Notes under the pieces: generated by a model
The model's database searches: none
Seen by the model: the letters and a program-made list of their open reading frames with translations, nothing else
Told to the model about the DNA's origin: nothing
Shown: piece by piece, positions 44,725 to 55,219 of the stretch
Layout of the letters: every line of letters begins with the position of its first letter
Numbering within the stretch: the stretch's first letter is position 1
Translations under genes and position numbers: made by a program
Assembly: GCA_007922195.1 (NCBI GenBank)
Contig: ML681995.1
Coordinates: 1,005,982-1,069,981 of the forward strand
Source of the DNA: Podocnemis expansa
Lineage: Eukaryota > Chordata > Testudines > Podocnemididae
Direction of reading: 5' to 3'
DNA: 64,000 bases

Positions 44725-46914
44725 GTGGAGCCCCTGGAGGACCTGGGCGTACGGGTGGTCCTTACCTCCGTCCCGCCCTTCCTCCCTAATTCCGCCTTGC
44801 TTCCCCCTCTCTCCACCCTGGGGAAGCTAGTTTCCACCATCAGCCCTCTCCCGCTGGGCTGCAAGGACCCCACCCTCCGTCACGTCCTGTCCTTCCGCCG
44901 GCAGGTGCAGGTTCAACTGCCGCCGGCGGGGGCTCGTGACGGAGTGGCTCTCGAGGGGTCCTTCTTAGTGCCCCACCAAGGGGCACTCTATAGAATCCAT
45001 TATTCCTCGGGGGAGGCTCGGTGCTTCCTCTGTCGGGCCACGGGCCACGTCCGGAGGGACTGCCCCCTGGCCCACCATGGAGAGGAGGCAACCGGGCCCC
45101 CCGGGGCCGCGGCGGGCGCCGGCCATACCACCGCCGGCGGCCCTAGCCAGCCAGCCACCAGTGCCGTCCCTCCTCCTCCTCCTCCTACCCCACGACCATC
45201 GGGGCCTTCGGAGGAGAGAGGCGGGGAGGTGGCTGGCCCCAGTCGGGGAGAGGGCCCACCCCAGGGGGAGGGTTCCCATCCCTCTGTCGTTCCGCCCTCG
45301 CTCCCTTCCCCCCTGGCACCAGTGCCCTTGCCGCCCGACTCTGCCCCCGCTGGCCAGCCCTCCACTGCCACCTCGGAGGGCTGGGCGCTCGTCGAGGGGC
45401 GCGGCAAGTGGAGGAAGGTCCGTCCCCTCCCCTCCATGTCGGATGGGGAGGAGGCCCCCCGGAAATCACTGCGGGGGGCTAACCGTCAAGCTCCAGTTGC
45501 TGACGGACCTTCCGCCGTGCCCCCCGATGGGAACCAGCAGGAGGACCAGGCCGAGGAGATGGAGGCAGAAGCAGAGGAGGGCAGCATTGCCCCCCTTATG
45601 GAGACCCTTTCTGATCCCACTCCCAGGGAGGCCGTAGATGGAGCCGCCCCCTCTGCCCCCGCTCTGCCCGTAACATCTGCGCCTGCCGCCGACGCCGAGG
45701 CAATTCCAGCCCCGGCGTCTGGAGCGGCGGTGCCCACGGCAGCGGGGAGCACATTAGGCTCCATCTTCGCGGAGCTTGAGGCCCTGGATCTGACCCCGGT
45801 CACTGCGGGGGAGGACGATCCCCTCCCGGCGGGCCTCGAGCTGGGCGGCGACTTGTTGTTGCCGCCCCCTCCATCCCCACAGTCTTCCTTCCCACCCGTT
45901 GTTCCTGACCTCACCCCAGGGACGCCCCCGGATCGCTCCACCTGCCCGGCAGCGCTCGGTGCCTTACAAGCAGGTGCCAGCTCCGTGCGGGCGGCACTCG
46001 GCACCGAGCAGCCGGGCCCCGGGGGATCGTGCCCAATGGCACAGCCACTCCCTCCTACCTTCCCCGCTTCTGCCCAGTGCCCCCCCCGATCGGACGCTGA
46101 GGCCACAACTGCCACTCTTGACCTAACACCCGGGCCCAGCGTCGGCGGGGATCCCTTTTTCGATCCAACCACCATGAACCCTGTGCCCGGTCGAGGGGAG
46201 CCGCACCCCGGTTGTCTGACAGCCGGGGACCCCGCCCTTGTTTCCACCCTCGTTCCCGACACAGGCCCCACCCCAACCACTGCCCCGCCCGCTGTTGTCC
46301 CTACCCCTGCCCCAAATCCTGTACCTGCTGCTGCCCCCCCCGGGACCATGACCTTTCCATTCCCTGACAATAACTCCCGGGGGGTGGCATTCGTGGCCCC
46401 CACCCTGCCCGGGGCTGCAGATCTCCCTCCGCCACCTTTCCCCCCCGTGCCGGGGGCCGGGATGGACAATGGGGAGCCTCGATCAGTGGCACTGCCGCGA
46501 CAGGGCTCCCTGCCCTGTCTGTCCCTCCCGGCAGGCAGCGGGGCTGACACGGGGACCCGCCTGGAGGACAGCCCGGGGCCTTCCGCCCCGGACCCCCTGG
46601 CGCTGCGCGGCGAGCTCCGCGCCTTCCTGGCTGACACTCGAGGGGCCAGGAATCGGGTGCGGCTCGCCTTGCAGCGCTTTGGGAGCTTCCACCTCGTCCT
46701 CCAGACCGTGAGGGCCATTCTGAAGGAGGGGAAGGGGACCAGGAGGCAGGACGCCGCGGCCTATCAGAGGGCCCGCGTCTTCCGTGACTCCCTCATGGCC
46801 TTTAGGGTGGGTCACGGTTTGCTCCGCGGCCCGACGGAGGCCCAAGGCGTTCCTGCTGCTCCTGTGGATCTCCCCCAGCCCTCCTCATGGCCCCTACCAT
46901 CTTCGCAACCTTGA
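44725..46914 (+). CDS. Tx1-like LINE ORF1, open frame, 5' end missing in gap
   Basis: This is an uninterrupted frame of about 729 codons from the gap edge to the stop at 46912-46914; the true start is lost. It begins at the EPLEDLGVRVVLTS segment and contains the CCHC knuckle at 45022-45063 (CFLCRATGHVRRDC). A Pro/Ala/Ser-rich middle of roughly 450 codons follows, then a C-terminal helical segment (LRGELRAFLADTRGARN, RLALQRFGSFHLVLQTVRAI). It binds element RNA by analogy with other LINE ORF1 proteins. The last 28 bases overlap the start of ORF2. It differs from the left copy by about three dozen substitutions, a missing 22-bp duplication and one extra CCTCCT unit. Confidence 0.85.
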   Translation: MEPLEDLGVRVVLTSVPPFLPNSALLPPLSTLGKLVSTISPLPLGCKDPTLRHVLSFRRQVQVQLPPAGARDGVALEGSFLVPHQGALYRIHYSSGEARCFLCRATGHVRRDCPLAHHGEEATGPPGAAAGAGHTTAGGPSQPATSAVPPPPPPTPRPSGPSEERGGEVAGPSRGEGPPQGEGSHPSVVPPSLPSPLAPVPLPPDSAPAGQPSTATSEGWALVEGRGKWRKVRPLPSMSDGEEAPRKSLRGANRQAPVADGPSAVPPDGNQQEDQAEEMEAEAEEGSIAPLMETLSDPTPREAVDGAAPSAPALPVTSAPAADAEAIPAPASGAAVPTAAGSTLGSIFAELEALDLTPVTAGEDDPLPAGLELGGDLLLPPPPSPQSSFPPVVPDLTPGTPPDRSTCPAALGALQAGASSVRAALGTEQPGPGGSCPMAQPLPPTFPASAQCPPRSDAEATTATLDLTPGPSVGGDPFFDPTTMNPVPGRGEPHPGCLTAGDPALVSTLVPDTGPTPTTAPPAVVPTPAPNPVPAAAPPGTMTFPFPDNNSRGVAFVAPTLPGAADLPPPPFPPVPGAGMDNGEPRSVALPRQGSLPCLSLPAGSGADTGTRLEDSPGPSAPDPLALRGELRAFLADTRGARNRVRLALQRFGSFHLVLQTVRAILKEGKGTRRQDAAAYQRARVFRDSLMAFRVGHGLLRGPTEAQGVPAAPVDLPQPSSWPLPSSQP

Positions 46915-49900
46915 ACACCAGGGGCTGTAGGGTGGGTCTCCGCAGGACTCAGGTGCTCTCCTACCTTCAGGAGGGGGGCTACTCTGTGGTGTTCCTGCAG
47001 GAGACCCACACGGATCCGGCCGCCGAGGCCAGCTGGCGGCTGGAATGGGGGAACAGGGTGTTCATGAGCCATCTGTCCACCCGCTCCGGCGGTGTGGCCA
47101 CCCTGTTCTCCCCCGACCTACAGCCCGAGGTGCTGGGGGCGGTCGAGGTCGTGCCGGGCTGCCTGCTGCACGTCCAGGTCCGCATGGAGGGGCTGGCGCT
47201 GAACCTTGTCAACGTCTACGCCCCGACATCGGGCCCGGAGCGGATGCCCTTCTTTCGGCAGGCGGCCGCCTTCCTCGACACCTTAGATCCACAGGAGTGC
47301 CTGGTCCTGGGGGGGGATTTTAACATCACCCTCGAGGACCGGGACCGCTCTGGGACCGAGCAGTACCAGGCCGCCGCTGCCGTCCTCCAGGAGTTGATGG
47401 ACCGTCACTCCCTGGTGGACGTCTGGCGTGACCACCACCCGGACGACGAGGTCACCTTAACCTTCGTCCGGGTGGGGGCAGACCGGTCACAGCACTCCCG
47501 GTTGGACCGCATCTACTTGTCCCGTCGCCATCTGGCACGAGCCCACTCCTCCAGCGTGAGGCCGGCCCCGTTCTCGGATCACCACCTGGTGACCGTGACG
47601 GCCTCTCTCTCGGCGGAGAGGCCGGGGTCGGCCTACTGGCACTTTAACAACAGCCTGCTGGAGGATGTGGGCTTCGTGGCGGCCTTCCGGGAGTTCTGGC
47701 TGGCCTGGCGGGAGCAGAGGCCCGCCTTTTCCTCGGCGCAGCGTTGGTGGGACACGGGGAAGGTGCGTGCCTGGCTCTTCTGCCGTGACTACACCCGGGG
47801 GGCCAGCCGGTGGAGGGATGTGGCGATAGAGCAGCTGGAGCGGGAGGTCTTGGAGCTGGAGAGGCGCCTGGCCGCCAGCCCTGAGGACCCGTCCCTCTGC
47901 GGAGCGTGCCGGGAGAAGCGGGAGGAGCTCCGGGCCCTCGAGGACCTTCGGGCCCGGGGGGCCTTCGTGCGATCCCGCATCGACCTCCTTCGGGAGATGG
48001 ATCGTGGCTCCCGCTTCTTCTATGCCCTGGAGAAACGGAGGGGGGCTGAGAAGCATGTCACCTGCCTCCTCACTGAGGACGGCACCCCCCTCACGGATCC
48101 GGAGGAGATGCGTGGAAGGGCCAGGGCCTTCTACGCCAGCCTTTTCTCCCCGGACCCGACCGAAGCTGACGCCTGCAGGGTGCTCTGGAACGAACTCCCG
48201 GCGCTCAGCACGGGCGCCGGGACTGGCTGGAGCTTCCTCTCACTCTGGCCGAGTTCACGGACGCCCTCCGTCACATGCCCAATAACAAGTCCCCGGGCAT
48301 GGACGGGCTGACCGTGGAGTTCTACCGCGTGTTCTGGGACGTCCTCGGCCCGGACCTGGCCGTCGTCTGGGCCGAGTCCGAGGGAAGCAGAGAGCTTCCC
48401 CTCTCTTGCTGGCGGGCCATGCTGGCCCTGCTGCCCAAGAAGGGGAACCTCCGCGACCTTCGGAACTGGCGTCCCGTCTCGCTCCTCTGCACGGACTACA
48501 AGATCGTGGCCAAGGCCATCTCGCTGCGGCTTGGGTCCGTGCTGCAGGACGTGGTCCACCCTGACCAGACCTACACCATCCCAGGCCGGTCCATCTTTAG
48601 CAATTTGTACCTGGTCCGGGATCTCTTGGAGCTCAGGTGTAGGGACGGTCTGTCGTTCGCCCTCCTGGCCCTGGACCAGGAGAAAGCGTTCGATCGGGTG
48701 GACCACGGGTACCTCCTGGGCACCCTGCAGGCCTTCGGCTTCGGGCCACGTTTTGTGGGTTTCCTCCGGGTGCTGTATGCCTCCGCGGAGTGCCTGGTCA
48801 AGCTCAACTGGACCCTGACCGAGCCGGTCAGCTTCGGGAGAGGAGTGAGTCAAGGCTGCCCGCTGTCGGGCCAGCTGTACGCTCTGGCCATCGAGCCCTT
48901 CCTCTGTCTCCTCCGTCGGAGGTTGACGGGGTTGGTGCTCCGTGAGCTGGAGCTGCGGCTGGTCCTGTCAGCGTACGCCGACGACGTGCTCCTCGCGGTC
49001 CAGGACCCGGGCGACCTGTGGCGGCTGGAGGCTTGCCAGACCATCTACTCGGCGGCCTCCTCCGCCCGGGTCAACTGGGTCAAGAGCTCTGGCCTGACGG
49101 TAGGGGCCGGGTGGTCGGCGGGCCCCCTCCCACCCGCGCTTCAAGCCATCCAGTGGAGCGCGGGTCCGCTGCTCTATCTCGGCGTTTACCTTTCTGCCAC
49201 CCATCCCTCCCCGGATGAGAACTGGCACGATTTGGAGGACAGGGTCGTTGGGCGGCTGCGGAGATGGACGGGACTGCTGCGGTGCCTCTCCCTTCGTGGG
49301 AGGGCGCTGGTGGTCAACCAGCTTGTCCTGTCCATGCTCTGGCACCGGCTCAACACCCTGGTCCTGCCCCTGAGGTTCCTGGCCCACCTCCAGAAGACAG
49401 TTCTGGAGTTCTTTTGGCCAGGACTGCACTGGGTCTCTGCAGGGATCCTGAGTCTCCCCCTGGAGGAGGGAGGACAGGGCCTGTGCTGTGTCCACAGCCA
49501 GGTCCACGCCTTCCACCTCCAGGCCCTGCAGAGACTCCTTTATGGTGCAGGTAGTCCGGCGTGGAGCCACCTGGTGCACACCTTCCTCCGCCGCTACCGA
49601 GGGCTCCGATACGACCAGCAGCTCCTTTATATCCAGCTGAGAGGCGGTCCGCGAGACCTCTCCGAGCTGCTGGCCTTCTACCAGGACCTCCTCCGGACCT
49701 GGAGGCTGGTTTCGGCCTCCAGGGCCCTTGTGCCCACCGAGGGGGAGGACCTCCTCGCGGAGCCCCTGCTACACAATTCCCATCTGAGTGTGCAGGCGGC
49801 GGAGGCCCCCTCCGTGAGGCGGAGGTTGGTCCTGGCAGGCATCACCAGGGTCGGAGACCTCCTGGACTATGCCCGGGGGGACTGGGTGGATCCCCTAGTG

Positions 49901-50806
49901 CTCGCTCAGCGCATGGGGCTCTCCACCCTCCGGACCCCCCGGCGCCTACTCCAGGAGGTGAAGGCGGCCCTGCCCCCCACTGCTCGGGCTTACCTAGAGC
50001 GGGTCCTGCGAGAGGGTACCCCCCGCCCTCCTCTCAGTCCTGGCCCTCCGGAGCTTGCGATCTGGCCCCGGCCCCGCGAGCCCCCCCGGCTGCCCCCGCC
50101 CCATGCTCCGAGCCGGCTGCTAGAGCTGCAGCCGGTCCGCTTCCGAACCGCGCCCCGCAAACACCTGTACACGCTCGTGTTCCACACTCTCCACTTCCTC
50201 GCCCTCGTGTCCCGCCCCGACACCAAGTGGCGGGACCTACTCCCACCTGCGGAGGGCGAGGACCCCCAGTGGGCCAGCCTCTATGCCACCTTGACCCCAC
50301 GGCCCACCGGGGACATTAGTTGGCGGCTCCTGCACGGAGCCGTGAGCACGGGCGTGTACTTGGCGTGGTTCACCCCCATTCCAGACACCTGCCCCTTCTG
50401 CGGCGAGAGGGAGACCCTGGCACACGCCTATCTTGAATGCGCCAGGTTGCAGCCCCTCTTCCAGCTCCTCCAGAACCTCTTCCTGAGGTTCTGGTTGCAC
50501 TTCTCCCCACACACGTTCCTTTACTGACTCCCGATTCGCGGCCCCACGAAGTCGCGGGACCTCCTCGCCAGCCTCCTCCTGGCCTACGCAAAACAGGCCA
50601 TCTATAAGACCAGGGAGAGGAGGCTGGCTGAGGGAGGGGCCTGCGACTGTGGGGCCTACTTCCGGTCCCTGGTCCGTTCACGTCTCCGGGCAGAGTTCCT
50701 CTGGGCGGTGTCTGCTGGCTCCTTCGACATGTTCCGGGAGCAGTGGGTGCTGTCCGGGGTTCTCTGCTCGGTGTCCCCCTCCGGTTCCCTAATTCTGAAC
50801 CTCTGA
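46887..50806 (+). pseudogene. Tx1-like LINE ORF2: APE endonuclease, reverse transcriptase, zinc knuckle
   Basis: Family role: nicks target DNA and reverse-transcribes the element RNA at the nick. Endonuclease, codons 1-240: QETHTD (Glu39), GGDFNIT (Asp144, Asn146), RLDRIY, SDHHLV (Asp231, His232). A single G appears lost in the CCGGGACTGG run at 48218-48222, moving the frame. In the new frame LPLTLAEFTDALRHMPNNKS leads into the RT: LLPKKGNLRDLRNWRPVSLL, IPGRSIFSN, LDQEKAFDRVDH, GVSQGCPLSG and YADD at 48974-48985 (catalytic Asp pair intact), then YLGVYL. A C-X2-C-X7-H-X4-C knuckle (CPFCGERETLAHAYLEC) lies near 50391-50441. TGA at 50525-50527 is premature: 92 more codons of the same character follow to TGA at 50804-50806. 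With two lesions the copy is inactive as sequenced. Confidence 0.9.
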
Positions 50807-50988
50807 CCCCCACACCCACTCCCGTTTTGTCATTATTTGTCCCCCGAAATCAGTTGGCCCCGGGCCTAGGACCACCTCCCCTTGAGCTGGGGGAGGGGTG
50901 TTAGCGGTGGGTGGGCTTACGCCCACCCACCTCCCCGGAGACCAAATAGGCACACCCTTCTGTAGCCCTCTGAGCTGACCTTATCACA
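50807..50988 (+). promoter_or_regulatory. 3' UTR of the Tx1-like LINE with perfect hairpin
   Basis: The non-coding tail contains an 11-bp perfect stem (50906-50916 GGTGGGTGGGC with 50921-50931 GCCCACCCACC) closed by a TTAC loop. A GGGGA/TCCCC pair outside it could extend the stem across a bulge. The tail ends with CCCTTCTGTAG (50955-50965) and GACCTTATCAC. Structured 3' ends are known in some LINEs to be recognised by their own reverse transcriptase, which is the likely role here. There is no long poly(A). Confidence 0.7.
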
Positions 50989-51445
50989 ATACATGAACGA
51001 GGGATGGAGTTCATCTGATGGTCAGGTACTGTACCATGCATGTATAGGCATACAAACACACACATCATTATGGGTATTATAAGCTAACATAAGGGTAATG
51101 TTTGCCTCTATAGGAGACAGCTGTTTTGGTATCTGGTCTCAGCTTCTTGATCAAATTCCCAGAGGAACTGAGGGCCATCTCAAAACTAAGCACCTTTACT
51201 TCTAATGCAAGAACCACTTCTTTGACCTTGTCTTCTCTAATACAAACAAACAGCAATGGATACATGTTAAAAACCCACTACACAATAAAACATCAGGCTG
51301 AGTAGAGGATGAGAGAGAGAATGAAATGTATTTCACTTTAATGAACTACTGGAAGATAGTACAAGAAAACCGCACAATAGAAGAGGCAACTTGCAGACAA
51401 TTTATACTGAGCTGAAACGCCTCTTTGCTCCCTCAGACCTAACAG

Positions 51446-51800
51446 TAGAGCTGGTCAGAAATTTTCCAGCAAAATACATCTCCTTTGCAAAATGTTGATC
51501 TGTCAAAAGCAAAGTTATTTGTGGAAATATGCAGGCTTTGGCAATTTTTGTCTTAAAAATAAAAATGGAGAGAAGAGTTGTGATAAGGTTAAGATGGGAT
51601 TTGGAATGTTAATGCTTTGCTTTTCCATCTCAGAATGACTTTTTGTTTTCATATTGTTAATGATCTGATATCAAATAATATAAAATTTTAATAGTAAAAA
51701 TCAGAAAAGAACATTTTGATTTTTATCAAACCAAGTTTCCATAGACTCTAAACAATTTTGCCCCAGAATTTTGTTTTCAAGGTAAATTCTAATATTTTTG
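51446..51800 (+). repeat. TAGAGCTGRTC-family fragment
   Basis: It starts TAGAGCTGGTCAGAAATTTT and continues AT-rich, with GCAAAATGTTGATCTG and AACATTTTGATTTTTATC. It resembles the element at 16700. The right boundary is uncertain. Confidence 0.4.
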
Positions 51801-52469
51801 TTTCCATTATGTTTTGGAACAGAAAAAAAAAATATCATGATATTACCCACAATGCAAAAAAAAGTCTTCCCAGCTTCCTGTAACAGCAATGGCTGCATTC
51901 AGGAATGTAGACTACACAATGGACTTATGGTGTCATTACATCCACGTGAAATAGCCAGTCTGAAATCAAAATTGCTAAGGTCCTGACCTTGCACTCAGAT
52001 ACTCATGGACAAATCCCCAGATCTTATTTTTGAGTGCTCCTACAAACATATGTTTACAATGTAGAACTGTTACTTGGTAGCTCTGTGTTCTTGGAGAATC
52101 AGGGCATAGTATCCAGCCACTGAGACTCACCCCCCCTCCCATAACCTTCAGCCTCAGCTTGAACCAGAAACCAGAAACAATGAAAGGCAGTAGGAGATGC
52201 ACTTAAAACCCCTTTGAACAAAGGTGCTGGAATTAGGGCAACTCCACTAGCCTCATCCACATGGAAGATGTGAGCCATTAGCAAACTGGACAGCAGAAAC
52301 TTCATTTGCATCAAGGATGGAACCAGAATTAGCATACTGAATGGAGAACCAACATCCAAGGCAGGAGTCACACTGAACTCTGGGACTGGCAGCACTGCAT
52401 GATGGGGGATCCCAGCTTCTGAGACAAATGAACTCATGCCTGCACACACCCAGCCCAGCAGTTATCAGA
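51801..52469. other. Non-coding, nothing recognised
   Basis: No coding motif. Short frames on the minus strand at 52.1-52.5 kb show no recognisable domain. It may be part of the LTR-like unit to the right. Confidence 0.35.
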
Positions 52470-53265
52470 CCAATTCTAGTCAATAGATCTTCAATTGTTA
52501 TCCAACATACTGAATCTTCCTGACTGCATTGTAAGCTCCCTCAGAGGAATGCCACCCATCACCAGGAATGATCAAGTCCTATTGTCCACCTAAATAAAAC
52601 ACCTTTGGTATACTCCCTTAAGTCATTATTTACCCCAGAACACCCCTAGTGGTCTGCCTTGAAACATTGTTTCTTCCCTACAAAAATCCCTACCCAAATT
52701 CCACATGAGAGAGAGTTAGTTCTGAATCTGTTCTGGTGCCTGATCTGTTGCCTGGACCTACAAGCTGCATCAGGTCCACTGGGACTTCACCTTCTCCTTG
52801 CTGATCGTGGTGGAGGTTCTGCCTGTTTCCAGCACACCAGACCCTAAGCTGAACAGCCTGGTTCCTGGGTACCTTTGAGCAGCACTGAATGGTGCGACAA
52901 CCCCCCCCCCCACTTCTCTCTTTTCTTTTTTTCCTCTTAACCCAACTATGGCTCTCTAAACCTGATCTTTTATAATCCACTTGGGCTAGCTTTCCCCAAT
53001 ATTATAATTGAAATGGGGTAATATTGTAACTGTTTGATCATTTTCCTCTTTTTGTATGGTTCTTCCTTTTATAATTATTCATAAGTTTTATGTACCTGGC
53101 AATAAAGCAACTTTCCTAATCAAGTGGGTTGCCAGACTTCCTCTGTGTTCTTGGCTTCCCTATATTGCTCTGCGGCAACACTCCTTTTACCTGGCCAAAG
53201 ATCCCTCTGATGCCCAATTCCTTGTAAGGTTTGCTCATTAAGGGGTTATCAGCATGCTGAACCTG
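52470..53265 (+). repeat. Possible solo LTR-like sequence
   Basis: Features suggesting an LTR are a C11 run after a promoter-length unique sequence, TTTTATAAT boxes (52968 and 53070 region), an AATAAA signal at 53101-53106 followed by a short GT- and T-rich stretch, and a directly following leader-like tandem repeat. No gag, pol or env coding sequence and no second LTR are visible. The TG...CA ends and a target duplication were not found. It may instead be an unrelated old repeat. Confidence 0.3.
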
Positions 53266-53545
53266 TGACAAATAAGGGTGACAGCTGAAAGTGCCGTTTT
53301 GACCCAGCCTGACTGAGTCCAGGGGCATCTAATGGTGGCAGCTGAAAGTGCTGTTTTAACCCAGCCTGCTCAGATGCATACTCCAGTCTGGTCCAGTGCG
53401 GTACAGGGGCACATAAGGGTAGCAGCAGACGAGTGCTGTGTAACCCAGCCTGCTGAGTTCAGGGACACATAAGGGGTCAGCTGAGAGTGCTGATAGACCC
53501 AGTCTGCTCAGTTGCACTTGCAAACCCAGTCTTAGGAAATTTAGG
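53266..53545 (+). repeat. Degenerate tandem repeat, about four units
   Basis: Units of roughly 55-85 bases share the order ATAAGGGT-GCAGCTGAAAGTGCTG-TTTTAACCCAGCCTGCT-GAGTTCAGGGGCACAT. Copies start near 53271, 53330, 53415 and 53470 and have drifted in length and sequence. The repeat follows the LTR-like block directly. Confidence 0.7.
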
Positions 53546-54593
53546 TGCTGCAAGGGTGACTCTATCGGGAGGGATTTTCAGAAGGGAGGAGTAAGCTCCA
53601 CACAGAAACACAAGTGGCACAAGCAGTACTCTAATAGAATTGCAACCCCCCCCCCAGGAAGTAACCTTAATAAATTAGCATACTCTGAGTTGATGGGCAA
53701 AGTTGATAACAGAATTTCCGACCCCTCCATTTTATTCCTAACGCTTTATGGTTACATTGTGCCATGAATCTAATCTTGTGTGAGCAGTAGAATGTAGACC
53801 TGTTTGAACTCAGGTGGAGCTCAGAACACAAATTGTGACTGCAAGAGGGAAAACAAAAATTCTCCTCTGGTCTCCCTTGGCTCCCACAAGGAAGTAACTT
53901 GGTACTGTTCCTTTCCAGGAAAAGGTTATTTCCTTCTCTCCTTTGCCAGCTCATCTGTGTTGGCCAGAAGACTAGTAAGGGCAGAGTCAAAACACTAGGC
54001 ACTCTCCACTCAACTGTACCTGAAACGGAAGGTGCAAGTCCTGTGGACTCTTCTCTACCCCAAACCCAGAACAGCAACCCAGGAGACTGCTCCAAGGAAT
54101 GAGGGCATCTGTCCCTCCCTTATGGGACCCGCAGGCCAAGACAGACCAGGCCATAATCCAATACTTAGTACTTAGACAGAATGTGGATATGCTACAAACT
54201 TGTCACAATCATAGTATACACTCTCCTGGTTTATCTGCTATTAATATATTTACCTTATTTTTTTAAAAAGATTTTTTCTTTCAAGTTCCTTTGTTTTTAA
54301 TAGATATTTAAAACAATCAAATTACCTTTAAAGGAAGAAAATTATCTCTATTACATTTTATTTCAAAGCTGTCAAAGCCTCAACATTTTTAAAACATTTC
54401 TTTTAAATACACAAGGAATTTAACTGAGAGTCTTTGCCTCCAAATTTCTATTGGGTGGAGAAGCAGCTGCTTTCTTCTGTCAGCTGTAATGCCATCACTG
54501 ATATCCTTTTCAAAGCATCCAATTTACTGTGACATTTATAATTTATTCGTTCCATAATTTAAAAAAAAGTAAACATTTTTGTATTTCCTACAC
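53546..54593. other. Non-coding, nothing recognised
   Basis: Mixed-composition sequence with a C10 run at 53647. The minus-strand 142-codon frame at 53667-54095 has no recognised motif. The sequence is AT-rich after 54.2 kb. Confidence 0.4.
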
Positions 54594-55219
54594 CAGTGTT
54601 TCTCAGCCTGTGGCCTGGGGGCCAAAAATGGCCTGCAGGGGCTTTGAAAGTGGCCTGCAGCTCCCATCCAGCTGGCTGCAGAAAGGAGCCGCTGCCTATG
54701 GACCCAGACACAGTGCGTTTCTGTGTGACTAAAAACCTGGTGCAGGCACCTTGCTGCAGCTAAGGCGATGGAAGATCTATGTTTACATCCCCATATTTGT
54801 AGCAGGGACGAAGGCAAAGTTCAGTGCTTGGATCCCTAGGTGCTCTGGTCCCTGCTGGAGCCAGAGGGAGGGGAATGGTGCCCTTTGGTTCCCATGGCTG
54901 CAGAAGGAAGCCACTACCTCATGAACAAGGTGGAGTGTAGAGGGCTACAGGACACATGCAGTTTCCCTGCTGCAATCAGGTAGATGGGAGATCAGCGAGG
55001 AGGCAGCCTCCTCCCTGAACTCCTTATGTCGCACTGCAGTTGGAGAATAGCATGTGGGGGAAGGGGGCCGAGGCTGTTGGCCCTTCAGGGTTGTAAAAAA
55101 TATATCTGTGGCTCAGGAGTGCCGCTGGCCTGGGAAAAGACAGGGGCTTGAGCCCTGTAAGCCCAGTGCCAGTGATACCCTCTGCTGTGGCCCCAGGGTC
55201 AAAAAGTTTGGGAACCCTG
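54594..55219. mobile_element. hAT-type non-autonomous transposon, 626 bp
   Basis: It starts CAGTGTTTCTCAGCCTGTGGCC and ends GGTCAAAAAGTTTGGGAACCCTG. The inverted ends match loosely, with a CAG...CTG rim. Flanking octamers TCCTACAC and TGCTACAC match at 7 of 8, as expected for hAT. The interior is G-rich (GGCCTGCAG, GGAGCCGCTGCC, CTGCAGAAAGGA repeated in variant form). No transposase was seen. It ends just before the CR1 element. Confidence 0.7.

Larger units (their letters stand above)
44723..50990 (+). mobile_element. Tx1/L1-group LINE, right segment (second copy or contig overlap)
   Basis: It starts at the equivalent of 40848 and reproduces 40848-44322 up to 48178 at roughly 99% identity, then continues into the unique RT half of ORF2 and the 3' UTR. 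It ends TGTAGCCCTCTGAGCTGACCTTATCAC before AATACATG. ORF1 is open from the gap edge to its stop. ORF2 carries one single-base frame change and one premature stop. CpG dinucleotides are still abundant, which suggests a young insertion. Confidence 0.88.

Noticed and set aside
43538..44873. Frames of 430, 213 and 212 codons running through the gap.
   Set aside because: They cross 400 unknown bases and join ORF2 to ORF1 sequence by default reading of N; no such protein can be inferred.
45486..46718. A 410-codon open frame on the minus strand opposite LINE ORF1 (with a shorter equivalent at 41627-42418).
   Set aside because: GC-rich, stop-poor DNA gives long antisense frames. The product is low-complexity Gly/Ala/Arg without a domain, and the sense frame carries the CCHC knuckle and ends at the ORF2 overlap.
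53266..53545. CRISPR-like or satellite array.
   Set aside because: Units are degenerate, of unequal length and without spacers; the context is a vertebrate genome.
53667..54095. A 142-codon minus-strand frame considered as a retroviral gene remnant next to the LTR-like block.
   Set aside because: No retroviral domain or motif could be recognised in it.
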